Shown here in pieces: positions 43,689 through 52,329 of a stretch of DNA of 64,000 nt. Under the pieces are notes generated by a model. It ran no database searches and was not told where the DNA came from. It worked only from the letters and a program-made list of their open reading frames with translations. A program made the translations under genes and the position numbers. The number at the start of each line of letters is the position of its first letter. Position 1 is the stretch's first letter. Source of the DNA: G963663315 sp965204925 (GTDB lineage: Bacteria; Pseudomonadota; Gammaproteobacteria; Arenicellales; Poriferihabitantaceae); contig OZ242021.1 of assembly GCA_965204925.1 (NCBI GenBank), forward strand, positions 2,542,001 through 2,606,000. The letters are read 5' to 3'.

Positions 43689-44711
43689 ATGCAAATGGAT
43701 GATAATAAACGCAGGGCGCTGGAAGCTGCGCTGGGCCAGATAGACCGACAGTTCGGCAAAGGGTCGGTAATGCGTCTGGGTGATTCCGGCGTCGCCCAGG
43801 ATATCCAGTCGTATTCCACAGGCTCTCTGGGTCTTGATATCGCCCTGGGCATTGGCGGATTACCGAGAGGCAGGGTCATTGAGATTTATGGCCCCGAATC
43901 CTCCGGTAAAACGACGCTGACCCTGTCGGTCATTGCCCAGGCGCAGAAACTCGGAGGCACCGCAGCCTTTATTGACGCGGAACATGCGCTGGATCCGGGC
44001 TATGCGGAAAAGATCAATGTAAATATCGACGATTTACTGGTTTCCCAACCGGATACCGGCGAACAGGCGCTGGAGATTGCCGATATGCTGGTTCGTTCCG
44101 CAGCCGTTGATGTAATCGTTGTGGATTCGGTAGCCGCGTTGACGCCCAAAGCCGAAATAGAAGGAGAAATGGGAGATCATCATGTCGGCCTGCAAGCGCG
44201 CTTGATGTCCCAGGCGCTGCGCAAGCTGACTGCCAATATCAAGCGTTCAAATACGATGGTTATTTTCATTAACCAGATCCGCATGAAAATCGGTGTCATG
44301 TTTGGCAATCCCGAGACCACGACAGGCGGTAATGCGCTGAAATTCTATGCCTCGGTCAGACTGGATATACGGCGTATCGGCGCGATCAAAAAGGGCGATG
44401 AAGTGCTTGGTAACCAGACCCGCGTCAAAGTGGTTAAAAACAAGGTTGCGCCTCCGTTCAGGCAGACCGAGTTCGATATTCTCTATAACGAGGGAATTTC
44501 CAGGCATGGTGAGCTAATTGATCTGGGCGTGGAAGTGGGGGCAATTGAAAAATCGGGCGCCTGGTACAGTTACGGAGCGGAGCGGATTGGGCAGGGGAGA
44601 GACAATGTGCGATCCTGCCTGAAGGAAAATGAGGAGATTGCCGATCAGATAGAACGTATTATCAGGGACAGGAAAGGTATCGGCAACGAAAAAAACGCGG
44701 AATCCGTATGA
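43689..44711 (+). CDS. recA: recombinase RecA
   Basis: A 340-residue strand-exchange ATPase. Walker A G-P-E-S-S-G-K-T-T is near residue 68, Walker B V-I-V-V-D-S-V-A-A-L near 140, and loop L2 N-Q-I-R-M-K-I-G-V-M-F-G near 200. The first ATG (43689) adds two residues before M-D-D-N-K-R-R. recX follows 38 bases later. Confidence 0.98.
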   Translation: MQMDDNKRRALEAALGQIDRQFGKGSVMRLGDSGVAQDIQSYSTGSLGLDIALGIGGLPRGRVIEIYGPESSGKTTLTLSVIAQAQKLGGTAAFIDAEHALDPGYAEKINVNIDDLLVSQPDTGEQALEIADMLVRSAAVDVIVVDSVAALTPKAEIEGEMGDHHVGLQARLMSQALRKLTANIKRSNTMVIFINQIRMKIGVMFGNPETTTGGNALKFYASVRLDIRRIGAIKKGDEVLGNQTRVKVVKNKVAPPFRQTEFDILYNEGISRHGELIDLGVEVGAIEKSGAWYSYGAERIGQGRDNVRSCLKENEEIADQIERIIRDRKGIGNEKNAESV

Positions 44712-44749
44712 CAATTAACCCGGCTTGTTAAGGTTTAATACATAATTCA

Positions 44750-45226
44750 TTGATAAAAAAGGATAATTATAACCGAGAACAGTCAAAAGACGAATTATTG
44801 ATCAAATCATTGACTGATCGTGCCTGCGGGTATCTGGCCAGACGCGAATACAGCGCCTGGGAACTTGGCAGAAAGCTGAACAATCATGGTTCACCGGCCG
44901 CCGTGGAACGGGTCATTGACCGGTTGCAGAAACGTGGTGAACAATCCGATACCCGATTTGCCGAAATGCTCTGTCGTTCACGATTCAATAGTGGCAAGGG
45001 TCCTGTCAGATTGTTGCATGAACTCAAACAACACCGCATTGACGATGGAATCATTTCTGCTGCGATGCTGGAATACGAGGACCGCTGGACAGAACTTGCC
45101 AATCAGGTGAGAGTCAAAAAATTCGGTGAGGCAGCGCCCACAACTATAGAGGAATGGAGCAGGCAGGCGCGGTTCCTTAAGCAGCGCGGGTTTTCGACCA
45201 GCCATTTTGGGTACTATGAAGGATAG
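44750..45226 (+). CDS. recX: regulatory protein RecX
   Basis: A 158-residue three-helix-repeat protein that binds and restrains RecA filaments. The conserved Y-L-A-R-R-E-Y-S-A-W-E-L and the late A-R-F-L-K-Q-R-G-F-S segments are visible. The start is a TTG at 44750; no ATG lies early enough in the frame. Position directly after recA supports the call. Confidence 0.92.
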   Translation: MIKKDNYNREQSKDELLIKSLTDRACGYLARREYSAWELGRKLNNHGSPAAVERVIDRLQKRGEQSDTRFAEMLCRSRFNSGKGPVRLLHELKQHRIDDGIISAAMLEYEDRWTELANQVRVKKFGEAAPTTIEEWSRQARFLKQRGFSTSHFGYYEG

Positions 45227-45244
45227 CGCGTATCGCTTCGAACG

Positions 45245-47851
45245 ATGAAAACAACGGAAATCCGTCAAAGGTTTATCGATTATTTCAGGAACCGGAGCCA
45301 TGAGGAAGTGCCGAGCAGTTCCCTGGTCCCGGGTAATGATCGTACATTGCTGTTTACCAATTCCGGGATGGTTCAATTCAAGGACCTGTTTCTCGGAGAG
45401 GAGAAAAGAGATTACCGGCGAGCGGTTACTTCCCAGCGTTGCGTAAGAGCGGGCGGCAAACATAATGATCTTGAAAATGTCGGTTATACAGCGAGACATC
45501 ATACTTTCTTTGAGATGCTCGGAAATTTCAGCTTTGGCGACTATTTCAAGGAAGACGCGATCCGCTATGCCTGGGAATTGTTAACCGTTGAATTCGCCCT
45601 GCCTCCCGATCGCCTTTGGGTGACGATATTTGAACAAGACGATGAATCGGAGTCGATCTGGGTCAATCAAATCGGGGTTCCGAAGAACCGCGTTACCCGA
45701 ATTGGCGCAAAGGACAACTTCTGGCAGATGGGAGACACGGGTCCATGCGGCCCCTGTTCGGAGATTTTCTATGACCATGGACCAGGAATCAAAGGCGGCC
45801 CTCCGGGCTCCCGGCAACAAGACGGAGACCGCTACGTTGAAATCTGGAACCTGGTGTTCATGCAATTCAATCGCAATGCCGACGGGCAGATGACGCCGCT
45901 GCCAAAACCCTCGGTGGATACCGGAATGGGACTGGAGCGAATGGCAACCGTTCTGCAGGGGGCGCACAGCAATTACGAAATCGATTTATTTGAAAACCTG
46001 ATCGCCGCTACTGCCCGGATTCTTGACGTCAAGGACCCGGATAACCAGTCATTACGAGTGATTGCCGACCATATCCGTTCAACCTCGTTTCTGATTACCG
46101 ATGGCGTCATACCTTCCAATGAAGGGCGCGGATATGTTCTGCGGCGAATTATTCGACGTGCGATCCGGCACGGTTACCAGTTGGCGCGAAAGACGCCATT
46201 CATGCACTTGCTTGTTGACCCGTTGATTGTGGAAATGGGAGATGTATTCCCGGAGCTTGCCATCGCCCGGGAACGGGTCATGCAGGCATTGCGGCAGGAG
46301 AATGAGAAATTCAATGAAACCCTGGATCAGGGATTGAAGATTCTCGACCAGGAAATTGCAGGCCTTGCCGGTCGTGTAATTAGCGGGGAAAGCGTGTTCA
46401 AACTCTATGATACCTATGGTTTCCCGGTGGATTTGACGGCCGATATTGCCAGAGAGCGCGGCCTGACAATCGACAGTGAAGGATTTGAGGCCGCAATGGA
46501 AGCCCAGCGCAACCGCGCACGTTCTGCAAACCGGTTTGTGAGCAGTTCCCGAACGAGGGTCGCAGGCATGGAAAAGACCCCCTTTGTAGGGTACCGCAAT
46601 CTCGAATGTCAGGTACGAATACTCGCTGTTCTCGCGGATGAACAACCGGTGGAGGAATTGCGCCAGGGACAGTCGGGCATTGTTGTTCTTTCCAGGTCTC
46701 CGTTTTATGCCGAGAGCGGAGGACAGACCGGGGATAGGGGGCGGATTCTCCTGGAACAGGGTGAATTTGCCGTTTCCGATACCCGATACCTGGCCAACCG
46801 GGTGATTGGAATCGTTGGCTCGGTCGTATCCGGAAGAATCGGGGTCGGGGACAAGGGCAGCGCTCGTGTTGAAGCGGACTCCCGTTACAACAGCGCGAAT
46901 AATCACTCTGCGACCCACCTGTTGCATGCAGCTCTCAAGGCAGTCCTCGGAGAACATACCGAACAAAAGGGTTCTCTGGTTGAACCCGACCGATTGCGAT
47001 TCGATTTCTCGCATTTTGAACCGGTTAGCGATGAAAGTTTACGGGAAATCGAATCCCTGGTTAACCTGAAAATCCGCGCTAACTATCCGGTCAAAGTGGA
47101 TGTCATGAGCCTGGCAAAAGCAAAATCCCGGGGCGCGGTCGCGTTGTTTGGAGAAAAGTACGAAGACCCGGTGCGGGTGATCGGAATGGGGGACTTTTCC
47201 TGCGAGTTATGCGGCGGCACGCATGTGTCGCGCACCGGTGATATCGGGTTGTTCAGGATTCTCTCGGAAACCGGTATTGCGGCCGGAGTCAGACGGATCG
47301 AGGCGGTAACCGCTGCCGCTGCCGAACAATACGTCAGCAAACAGCTATCGCTTCTGGAGCAGTTGGCTGCTTCGCTGAAGACCTCGCCTGCCCAGGTACT
47401 CGAGCGAGTCAGTGGAATACTGGAGAGCCAGAAGCGGCAACAGAGACAAATCCAGATCTTGCAGACACGCCTGGCTACCGGCTTGACCGGCCAGGAGAAC
47501 CTCAGGGAAATCAATGGTATCAAGATCATCGTCATCCGCCAGGACGGCGCCGGCGTGAAATCCATGCGCATGGTTGCAGACCAGTGGCGAGACAGGCTGA
47601 AGAGCGGGGTCGTGCTGGTCGTATCGACAAACGGCGACAAAGTGGCATTGATTGTCGGGGTGAGCGAGGATTTGTCCACAAGACTTCCGGCCAACAGGAT
47701 GGTTCAGGCTATTTCCCCGATTATCGATGGCAAGGGAGGAGGCCGCCCTGACCTGGCCCAGGGAGGCGGGTCCAACGCTGGAGGTATCGAACTGGCGATT
47801 GAAGCAGCGTTCAAATGGGTGGAATCAAACACGCTCGACCTCAACATGTAG
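45245..47851 (+). CDS. alaS: alanyl-tRNA synthetase
   Basis: Class II synthetase, 868 residues. The aminoacylation domain begins M-K-T-T-E-I-R-Q-R-F-I-D-Y-F and contains G-P-C-G-P-C-S-E-I-F. The editing domain has N-N-H-S-A-T-H-L-L-H and C-G-G-T-H-V, which bind zinc, followed by the C-Ala/DHHA1 tail with G-G-G-R-P-D-L-A-Q-G-G-G. Eighteen bases after recX. Confidence 0.98.
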   Translation: MKTTEIRQRFIDYFRNRSHEEVPSSSLVPGNDRTLLFTNSGMVQFKDLFLGEEKRDYRRAVTSQRCVRAGGKHNDLENVGYTARHHTFFEMLGNFSFGDYFKEDAIRYAWELLTVEFALPPDRLWVTIFEQDDESESIWVNQIGVPKNRVTRIGAKDNFWQMGDTGPCGPCSEIFYDHGPGIKGGPPGSRQQDGDRYVEIWNLVFMQFNRNADGQMTPLPKPSVDTGMGLERMATVLQGAHSNYEIDLFENLIAATARILDVKDPDNQSLRVIADHIRSTSFLITDGVIPSNEGRGYVLRRIIRRAIRHGYQLARKTPFMHLLVDPLIVEMGDVFPELAIARERVMQALRQENEKFNETLDQGLKILDQEIAGLAGRVISGESVFKLYDTYGFPVDLTADIARERGLTIDSEGFEAAMEAQRNRARSANRFVSSSRTRVAGMEKTPFVGYRNLECQVRILAVLADEQPVEELRQGQSGIVVLSRSPFYAESGGQTGDRGRILLEQGEFAVSDTRYLANRVIGIVGSVVSGRIGVGDKGSARVEADSRYNSANNHSATHLLHAALKAVLGEHTEQKGSLVEPDRLRFDFSHFEPVSDESLREIESLVNLKIRANYPVKVDVMSLAKAKSRGAVALFGEKYEDPVRVIGMGDFSCELCGGTHVSRTGDIGLFRILSETGIAAGVRRIEAVTAAAAEQYVSKQLSLLEQLAASLKTSPAQVLERVSGILESQKRQQRQIQILQTRLATGLTGQENLREINGIKIIVIRQDGAGVKSMRMVADQWRDRLKSGVVLVVSTNGDKVALIVGVSEDLSTRLPANRMVQAISPIIDGKGGGRPDLAQGGGSNAGGIELAIEAAFKWVESNTLDLNM

Positions 47852-47868
47852 CGGCCGGTATCGATAAA

Positions 47869-49092
47869 TTGGCGCTCATTGTTGAAAAATACGGCGGCAC
47901 ATCGGTTGGTTCTGTGGAACGCATCCGGGCAGTGGCGGAAAATATCGTTAAAAGCAGGGAAAATAATCATAAGCTGGTAGTGGTAGTATCCGCGATGAGC
48001 GGTGAAACCAACCGTCTGGTTGCTTTGGCTCACCAGGTTTCCGCCCGTCCCTCATCGCGAGAGATGGACACGCTGATAACTACGGGAGAGCAGGTTACCA
48101 TTGCATTATTGTCGATGTCGTTGCAGGAACTCGGGGCGCCGGCCCGATCCTACACCGGATTCCAGGTTCCGATTCTGACTGACGGCCTTCACGGCCAGGC
48201 AAGAATAGAAAACATAGACACGAAAAAAGTGCTCTGCGACCTGGAACAGGGCAGAGTGGTCGTTGTGGCCGGTTTTCAGGGGATCAGCGACACGGACAAT
48301 ATTACCACTTTGGGTAGAGGAGGTTCCGATACTACGGCCGTTGCCATGGCTGCGGCGCTGAAAGCCGATGAATGCAGAATATTCACCGATGTGGACGGCG
48401 TTTATACCGCCGACCCGAGAGTGGTGGAAAATGCACGCAGGCTGGACAGGATCACATTTGAAGAAATGCTGGAATTATCAGGATCGGGAGCAAAAGTCAT
48501 GCAGATCCGGTCTGTGGAATTTGCCAGCAAATACAATGTCCCGTTGAGAGTGCTTTCTTCCTTTCAGCCCGGCCCGGGAACACTGATCAGTTATGAGGAC
48601 AACAAAATGGAAAAGCCTTTGATTTCGGGTATTACTTCCGTAGATAATCAAGCCAAGGTCACTATCCGCGGCGTCCCGGATAAACCGGGAATTGCTTACA
48701 GCCTGTTGGGTCCGATATCCGATTCCCATATCATTGTCGATATGATCGTACAGAATGTCGGGCTGGATGGATTAACGGATTTCACATTTACGATCAATCG
48801 GGATGATCTGCAAAGAAGTCTTGAAATACTGGAACCGATAGTCGAATCACTGGGCGCCGAAACTCTGGCCGGGGACACCAACCTTGCAAAAATTTCAGTC
48901 GTTGGCGTCGGTATGCGCTCCCATGCAGGCATTGCAACGAGGATGTTTCATGCCCTATCGGAAAAGGGGATCAATATTCAGATGATTTCCACGTCAGAAA
49001 TAAAGATTTCTGTTACCATCGACAGAGAGTATGCAGAGTTGGCGGTTCGGGCATTGCACAATGCGTTTGAACTTGATCAAATCTGCAAATAA
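47869..49092 (+). CDS. lysC: aspartate kinase
   Basis: First step of the Asp-family amino acid pathway. From TTG 47869 the protein starts M-A-L-I-V-E-K-Y-G-G-T-S-V-G and is 407 residues, the length of the monofunctional two-ACT-domain type. Catalytic T-T-G-E-Q and F-T-D-V-D-G-V-Y-T-A-D-P are seen, and two C-terminal ACT repeats suggest feedback by lysine and/or threonine. An ATG at 47815 would overlap alaS by 37 bases and add 18 residues of unrelated sequence. Confidence 0.94.
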   Translation: MALIVEKYGGTSVGSVERIRAVAENIVKSRENNHKLVVVVSAMSGETNRLVALAHQVSARPSSREMDTLITTGEQVTIALLSMSLQELGAPARSYTGFQVPILTDGLHGQARIENIDTKKVLCDLEQGRVVVVAGFQGISDTDNITTLGRGGSDTTAVAMAAALKADECRIFTDVDGVYTADPRVVENARRLDRITFEEMLELSGSGAKVMQIRSVEFASKYNVPLRVLSSFQPGPGTLISYEDNKMEKPLISGITSVDNQAKVTIRGVPDKPGIAYSLLGPISDSHIIVDMIVQNVGLDGLTDFTFTINRDDLQRSLEILEPIVESLGAETLAGDTNLAKISVVGVGMRSHAGIATRMFHALSEKGINIQMISTSEIKISVTIDREYAELAVRALHNAFELDQICK

Positions 49093-49222
49093 GATATTGT
49101 AAAGCATAGAGCTGCACACAGGTTTTTTGTTGGAAGCTGGTACCAGGGTGTCAAAGGCAGACCAGAATTTGACGGATGTGGATATCAGTGAACTGTAATT
49201 TGAACGAGAGCATAAACAAACA

Positions 49223-49474
49223 ATGTTGATCCTGACCCGCCGAATCGGTGAATCTGTGTATATTGGTGATGATATTCGTTTAACCGTTCTGGGTGTGCGT
49301 GGAACACAAGTTCGAATCGGAATTAGCGCGCCAAAAGACGTTCCTGTCCACAGGGAAGAAATTTATTACCGCATCAAACATGAGCAAGACGGTATTGAGG
49401 ATATTGATGGTGATAGAGATGAGGATTACCATCACTATGAATACGGGGATGGCGGCGACCCGCACAATGTCTGA
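49223..49474 (+). CDS. csrA: carbon storage regulator CsrA, with extended acidic tail
   Basis: RNA-binding post-transcriptional regulator. Residues 1-60 are canonical: M-L-I-L-T-R-R-I-G-E-S-V-Y-I-G-D-D, and the binding motif V-H-R-E-E-I-Y-x-R-I. The protein then runs to 83 residues with an unusual tail rich in Asp, Glu, His and Tyr (D-R-D-E-D-Y-H-H-Y-E-Y-G-D), beyond the usual 60-65. The alaS-lysC-csrA-tRNA-Ser order is common in gammaproteobacteria. Confidence 0.93.
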   Translation: MLILTRRIGESVYIGDDIRLTVLGVRGTQVRIGISAPKDVPVHREEIYYRIKHEQDGIEDIDGDRDEDYHHYEYGDGGDPHNV

Positions 49475-49548
49475 TCGGTTTTAGCGCGGACAGCCTGATC
49501 GGGCAAATGGCGCGCGGGACGGGTGGGACGGTTGTCTTCATCAGTAAT

Positions 49549-49639
49549 GGAGAGATGGCCGAGCGGCTGAAGGCGCTCCCCTGCTAAGGGAGTATACGTT
49601 AATAGCGTATCGAGGGTTCGAATCCCTCTCTCTCCGCCA
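49549..49639 (+). tRNA. tRNA-Ser (anticodon GCT)
   Basis: A class II tRNA of 91 bases with encoded CCA. The acceptor stem GGAGAGA (49549-49555) pairs with TCTCTCC (49629-49635). The anticodon arm is CTCCC-CTGCTAA-GGGAG with GCT, a long variable arm follows (TATACGTTAATAGCGTAT), and the T arm is GAGGG-TTCGAAT-CCCTC. Reads AGC/AGU codons. Sits 74 bases after csrA, a usual place and a frequent insertion site. Confidence 0.97.
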
Positions 49640-49660
49640 CCCGGCTACAACGGGTTTCTG
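49639..49660 (+). terminator. short hairpin after tRNA-Ser
   Basis: ACCCG (49639-49643) pairs with CGGGT (49651-49655) across GCTACAA, followed by TTCTG. A weak stem with a poor T-run; it may end the csrA-tRNA transcript. Confidence 0.35.
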
Positions 49661-49889
49661 TGCAGGATATGGCTGGCGTTATCCGTTGATTTGGAGACGA
49701 CAAAGGGGCGTGGGTTGTTACCCTGGCGAATTATTATGTGCCCGGAGCATCAGGTCTGGAACGCCCGAATTGCACGGCATTGTCAAAAACCGGGAGCATC
49801 TGCTGCCCGGACAATTCGCTGTTACAAGGTTCTCTGATGAGTTATTATGAGATGTATTAATTCAGTATGTCCGGCCCGGGATTTGAAAA

Positions 49890-50429
49890 ATGGAAACTCG
49901 TATAGCTCGTTTTGATACACACTACGAAGTGGGTTTCTCCCGCCCGGCTTTCAGTCGTATTACATCATTTGTGCAAATTATAGAACCCATTTACGATGCC
50001 TTTAGTCAGGAAGTACAGATTCCATCCGAAGCGATTAAGGTGGAAACCGGAGACACTATCGCCACTGCTGGTGTCACCATCACCCTGTTGTCCGGCTTAA
50101 GGTTCTTTGAGGCGAAACTGGACGGTTACAAGGCTCGCTTTCTCGACCTTCGGTCACCAGAAACGATCAGTCAGGCTAAACGTCACACGATGTATTTTGA
50201 GGATGCCGTTCGCGGATTCCTGACTGACGGAAATCCAGCAAGGCGAAATCTGGCCGCTTCATACTGGCTAACGGTAGACGGCGGTATGACAGCAGTGGAA
50301 GCGCTGATCAGAAATCCTGGTGGGCTTTCTGAAACTCCCGACCCGTTTGGAATTGGGTCAAGCGAGGTACAGTTACAAATTAAAATTGATTGCCTGAACC
50401 GGTTTTTCCACATATCTTGCATGGGCTGA
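49890..50429 (+). CDS. hypothetical protein, first of an overlapping pair after tRNA-Ser
   Basis: A 179-residue protein I do not recognise. It starts METRIARFDTHYEVGFSRPA and contains a beta-rich middle (about 50-85: D-T-I-A-T-A-G-V-T-I-T-L-L) and helical C-terminal half. No signal peptide, membrane helix or enzyme motif is visible. It overlaps the next gene by 40 bases, so the two are probably made together. Base composition is AT-richer than the flanking genes, and the pair sits between csrA/tRNA-Ser and a PLP gene, as expected for an inserted cargo. A partner pair such as a toxin-antitoxin or defence module is possible, but nothing in the sequence proves it. Confidence 0.6.
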   Translation: METRIARFDTHYEVGFSRPAFSRITSFVQIIEPIYDAFSQEVQIPSEAIKVETGDTIATAGVTITLLSGLRFFEAKLDGYKARFLDLRSPETISQAKRHTMYFEDAVRGFLTDGNPARRNLAASYWLTVDGGMTAVEALIRNPGGLSETPDPFGIGSSEVQLQIKIDCLNRFFHISCMG

Positions 50430-50920
50430 AATTACGCGGTCATTCTACCGAAACAACCATCTCTTTTGACAACCTCGGCTCAGCTACCTCGGTGACTACA
50501 AGCGCAATCTGGCTGGATGAATCCCTGGATGAATTGGCTGCATGTACTTCCGAGGCGCTTGATGAAGATATGGAAGTACCTTCGGAAACTGGATTAGCGA
50601 AAGCGAAGCGGTTATTGCAGGAAGTCTCCAATTACGTGGCTGACCGTCCGGATATTTACCCGATGGACGAGGGGTGTATCGCGGTCGACTTTCGAAATCG
50701 TGAGGGCAGGGCGGGCGTATTGTTCGTAATTCAGAAAGAGGCGACCGGCTGTAGTGTCAGGCCGTCTCCACTGGATAACAATCCCTATCATGCAGATATT
50801 CTGATTCCGGTACCGTTGGATAGCGAAGAACGGCGGTATGCTGTGATAGAGTACGCGAGAGACTTGGCGTATCGCGCTACATTTCTCCCTTGGGGTGAGT
50901 GGACGGACAAGTTAACCTGA
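50390..50920 (+). CDS. hypothetical protein, second of an overlapping pair after tRNA-Ser
   Basis: A 176-residue acidic protein from a TTG start at 50390, directly after a TGA in the same frame; no ATG exists until residue 61, so TTG (or a TTG at 50417) is required. Residues about 66-110 read A-K-A-K-R-L-L-Q-E-V then D-R-P-D-I-Y-P-M-D-E-G-C-I-A-V-D-F. This pattern (helix, then D-x-Y-P-M-x-E-G-x-I-A) recurs in small uncharacterised proteins that accompany another small gene. Function unknown. Confidence 0.6.
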   Translation: MPEPVFPHILHGLKLRGHSTETTISFDNLGSATSVTTSAIWLDESLDELAACTSEALDEDMEVPSETGLAKAKRLLQEVSNYVADRPDIYPMDEGCIAVDFRNREGRAGVLFVIQKEATGCSVRPSPLDNNPYHADILIPVPLDSEERRYAVIEYARDLAYRATFLPWGEWTDKLT

Positions 50921-51036
50921 AGTATCTCATCTTTGATTGTTGATTGTCTCGCTATCTGATACAGTCTACACATTCTGGCAGTCCCTGTCAGCAAGGCAAT
51001 CTTGTCGTGTCGATAAAACCGGATAGAATGTTTTTT

Positions 51037-52206
51037 TCACAGACCGTCAAGCGCCTGCTTCAGGTCGATGATCAGGTCTTCGGCGGATTCGAGTCCTGTG
51101 GAGAGGCGCACGAGACCGTCGGTGATCCCTGCCGCCAGGCGTTCTTCGCGCGGCATGTCGGCATGGGTCATGGTGACCGAATGGGTAACGAGGGATTCGA
51201 CTGAACCAAGGTTCTCGGCAAGACTCCATAGCTGAAGTGCGTCCATGAGTTTTTTGCCGGATTCGACACCACCTTTCACCTCGAACCAGAGCATTGAACC
51301 ATGTCCGCTTGCCTGTCTGTCCGCCAGTTCTTTTTGCGGGAAAGAATCCAGTCCCGGATAGGCAACGCGCTCAACCATCGGATGGGTTTCGAGGAATGCG
51401 GCAATTTGCAGGGCGCTGGCAGATTGTGCCTCAAGCCGTGTACTCATCGTTTTGCACCCTTGCAGGGTATAGAACGCAACCATCGGAGACATGTTTGACC
51501 CCAGGCAATTTCTGACGAACTTGATGTCTTCCAGGTGGGTCTCGCTTGCAGCGGTGATGGAGCCGCCGACACTGATGTTGTGCCCTTCCATGAACTTGGT
51601 CGTGCTGTGCAGTGTAATATCCGCACCCAGCTCCAGCGGACGCTGGTACCAGGGAGTCAGAAATGTATTGTCAACCACATGGGGTATTCCATTCGCTCTG
51701 GCGATTTCAGAAACCGCAGCGATGTCAGTCAGTTTCAAAGTGGGATTGGCAGGAGTTTCGGTGAAGATCAGCCGGGTATTGCCGCGCATCGCTTCCTTGA
51801 CGTTATCCGGTTCCGATGTGTCCACGAAGCTGGCTTGCAGATTGAACCGGTTGAGCACTTTCGTTGTCACCCGGTGAGTGCCGCCATAAACCACATCGGA
51901 TAATATGACATGATCTCCTGCATTGAGCAGTCCCATCAAAGTGCAGCTGGTCGCAGCCATACCGGTAGCAAAACAGGCGCTGCCAAAACCGCCTTCGAGG
52001 GCAGTTATACGGTTTTCCAGAGCGGCTACGGTCGGGTTTCCCGATCGACTGTACGAATACCCCTTTTCCATATACGTGTCGACCGATTCCTGAACATAGG
52101 TCGTTGACTGGTAGATCGGCGTCAATATGGCGCCAGTAACCGGATCCGGTTTTACGCCTGCGTGCACTTCCCGGGTTTTGAAATCGGGTTGTCTGTCGTC
52201 GTTCAT
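51037..52206 (-). CDS. Cys/Met-metabolism PLP enzyme, cystathionine gamma-synthase/lyase type
   Basis: A 389-residue fold-type I PLP enzyme. The start T-R-E-V-H-A-G-V-K-P-D-P-V-T-G-A, the Y-S-R-S-G-N-P-T phosphate motif and the PLP lysine in H-S-T-T-K-F-M-E-G-H-N are seen. It resembles cystathionine gamma-synthase and gamma-lyase more than the paralogue at 41406-42593. It likely serves methionine or cysteine synthesis; the exact reaction is not decidable from the sequence. Monocistronic. Confidence 0.85.
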   Translation of the reverse strand: MNDDRQPDFKTREVHAGVKPDPVTGAILTPIYQSTTYVQESVDTYMEKGYSYSRSGNPTVAALENRITALEGGFGSACFATGMAATSCTLMGLLNAGDHVILSDVVYGGTHRVTTKVLNRFNLQASFVDTSEPDNVKEAMRGNTRLIFTETPANPTLKLTDIAAVSEIARANGIPHVVDNTFLTPWYQRPLELGADITLHSTTKFMEGHNISVGGSITAASETHLEDIKFVRNCLGSNMSPMVAFYTLQGCKTMSTRLEAQSASALQIAAFLETHPMVERVAYPGLDSFPQKELADRQASGHGSMLWFEVKGGVESGKKLMDALQLWSLAENLGSVESLVTHSVTMTHADMPREERLAAGITDGLVRLSTGLESAEDLIIDLKQALDGL

Positions 52207-52329
52207 GATGTTTCTGTCTCAGGGATGGTCGTTGTTGGTAAAGAGGCGATTCTATCATTCGATTCCCGAATCATGGTTTTTGATCCGGGGATATTCAATG
52301 CGGAATATGATCCGGTTCCGGCGAAAAAA

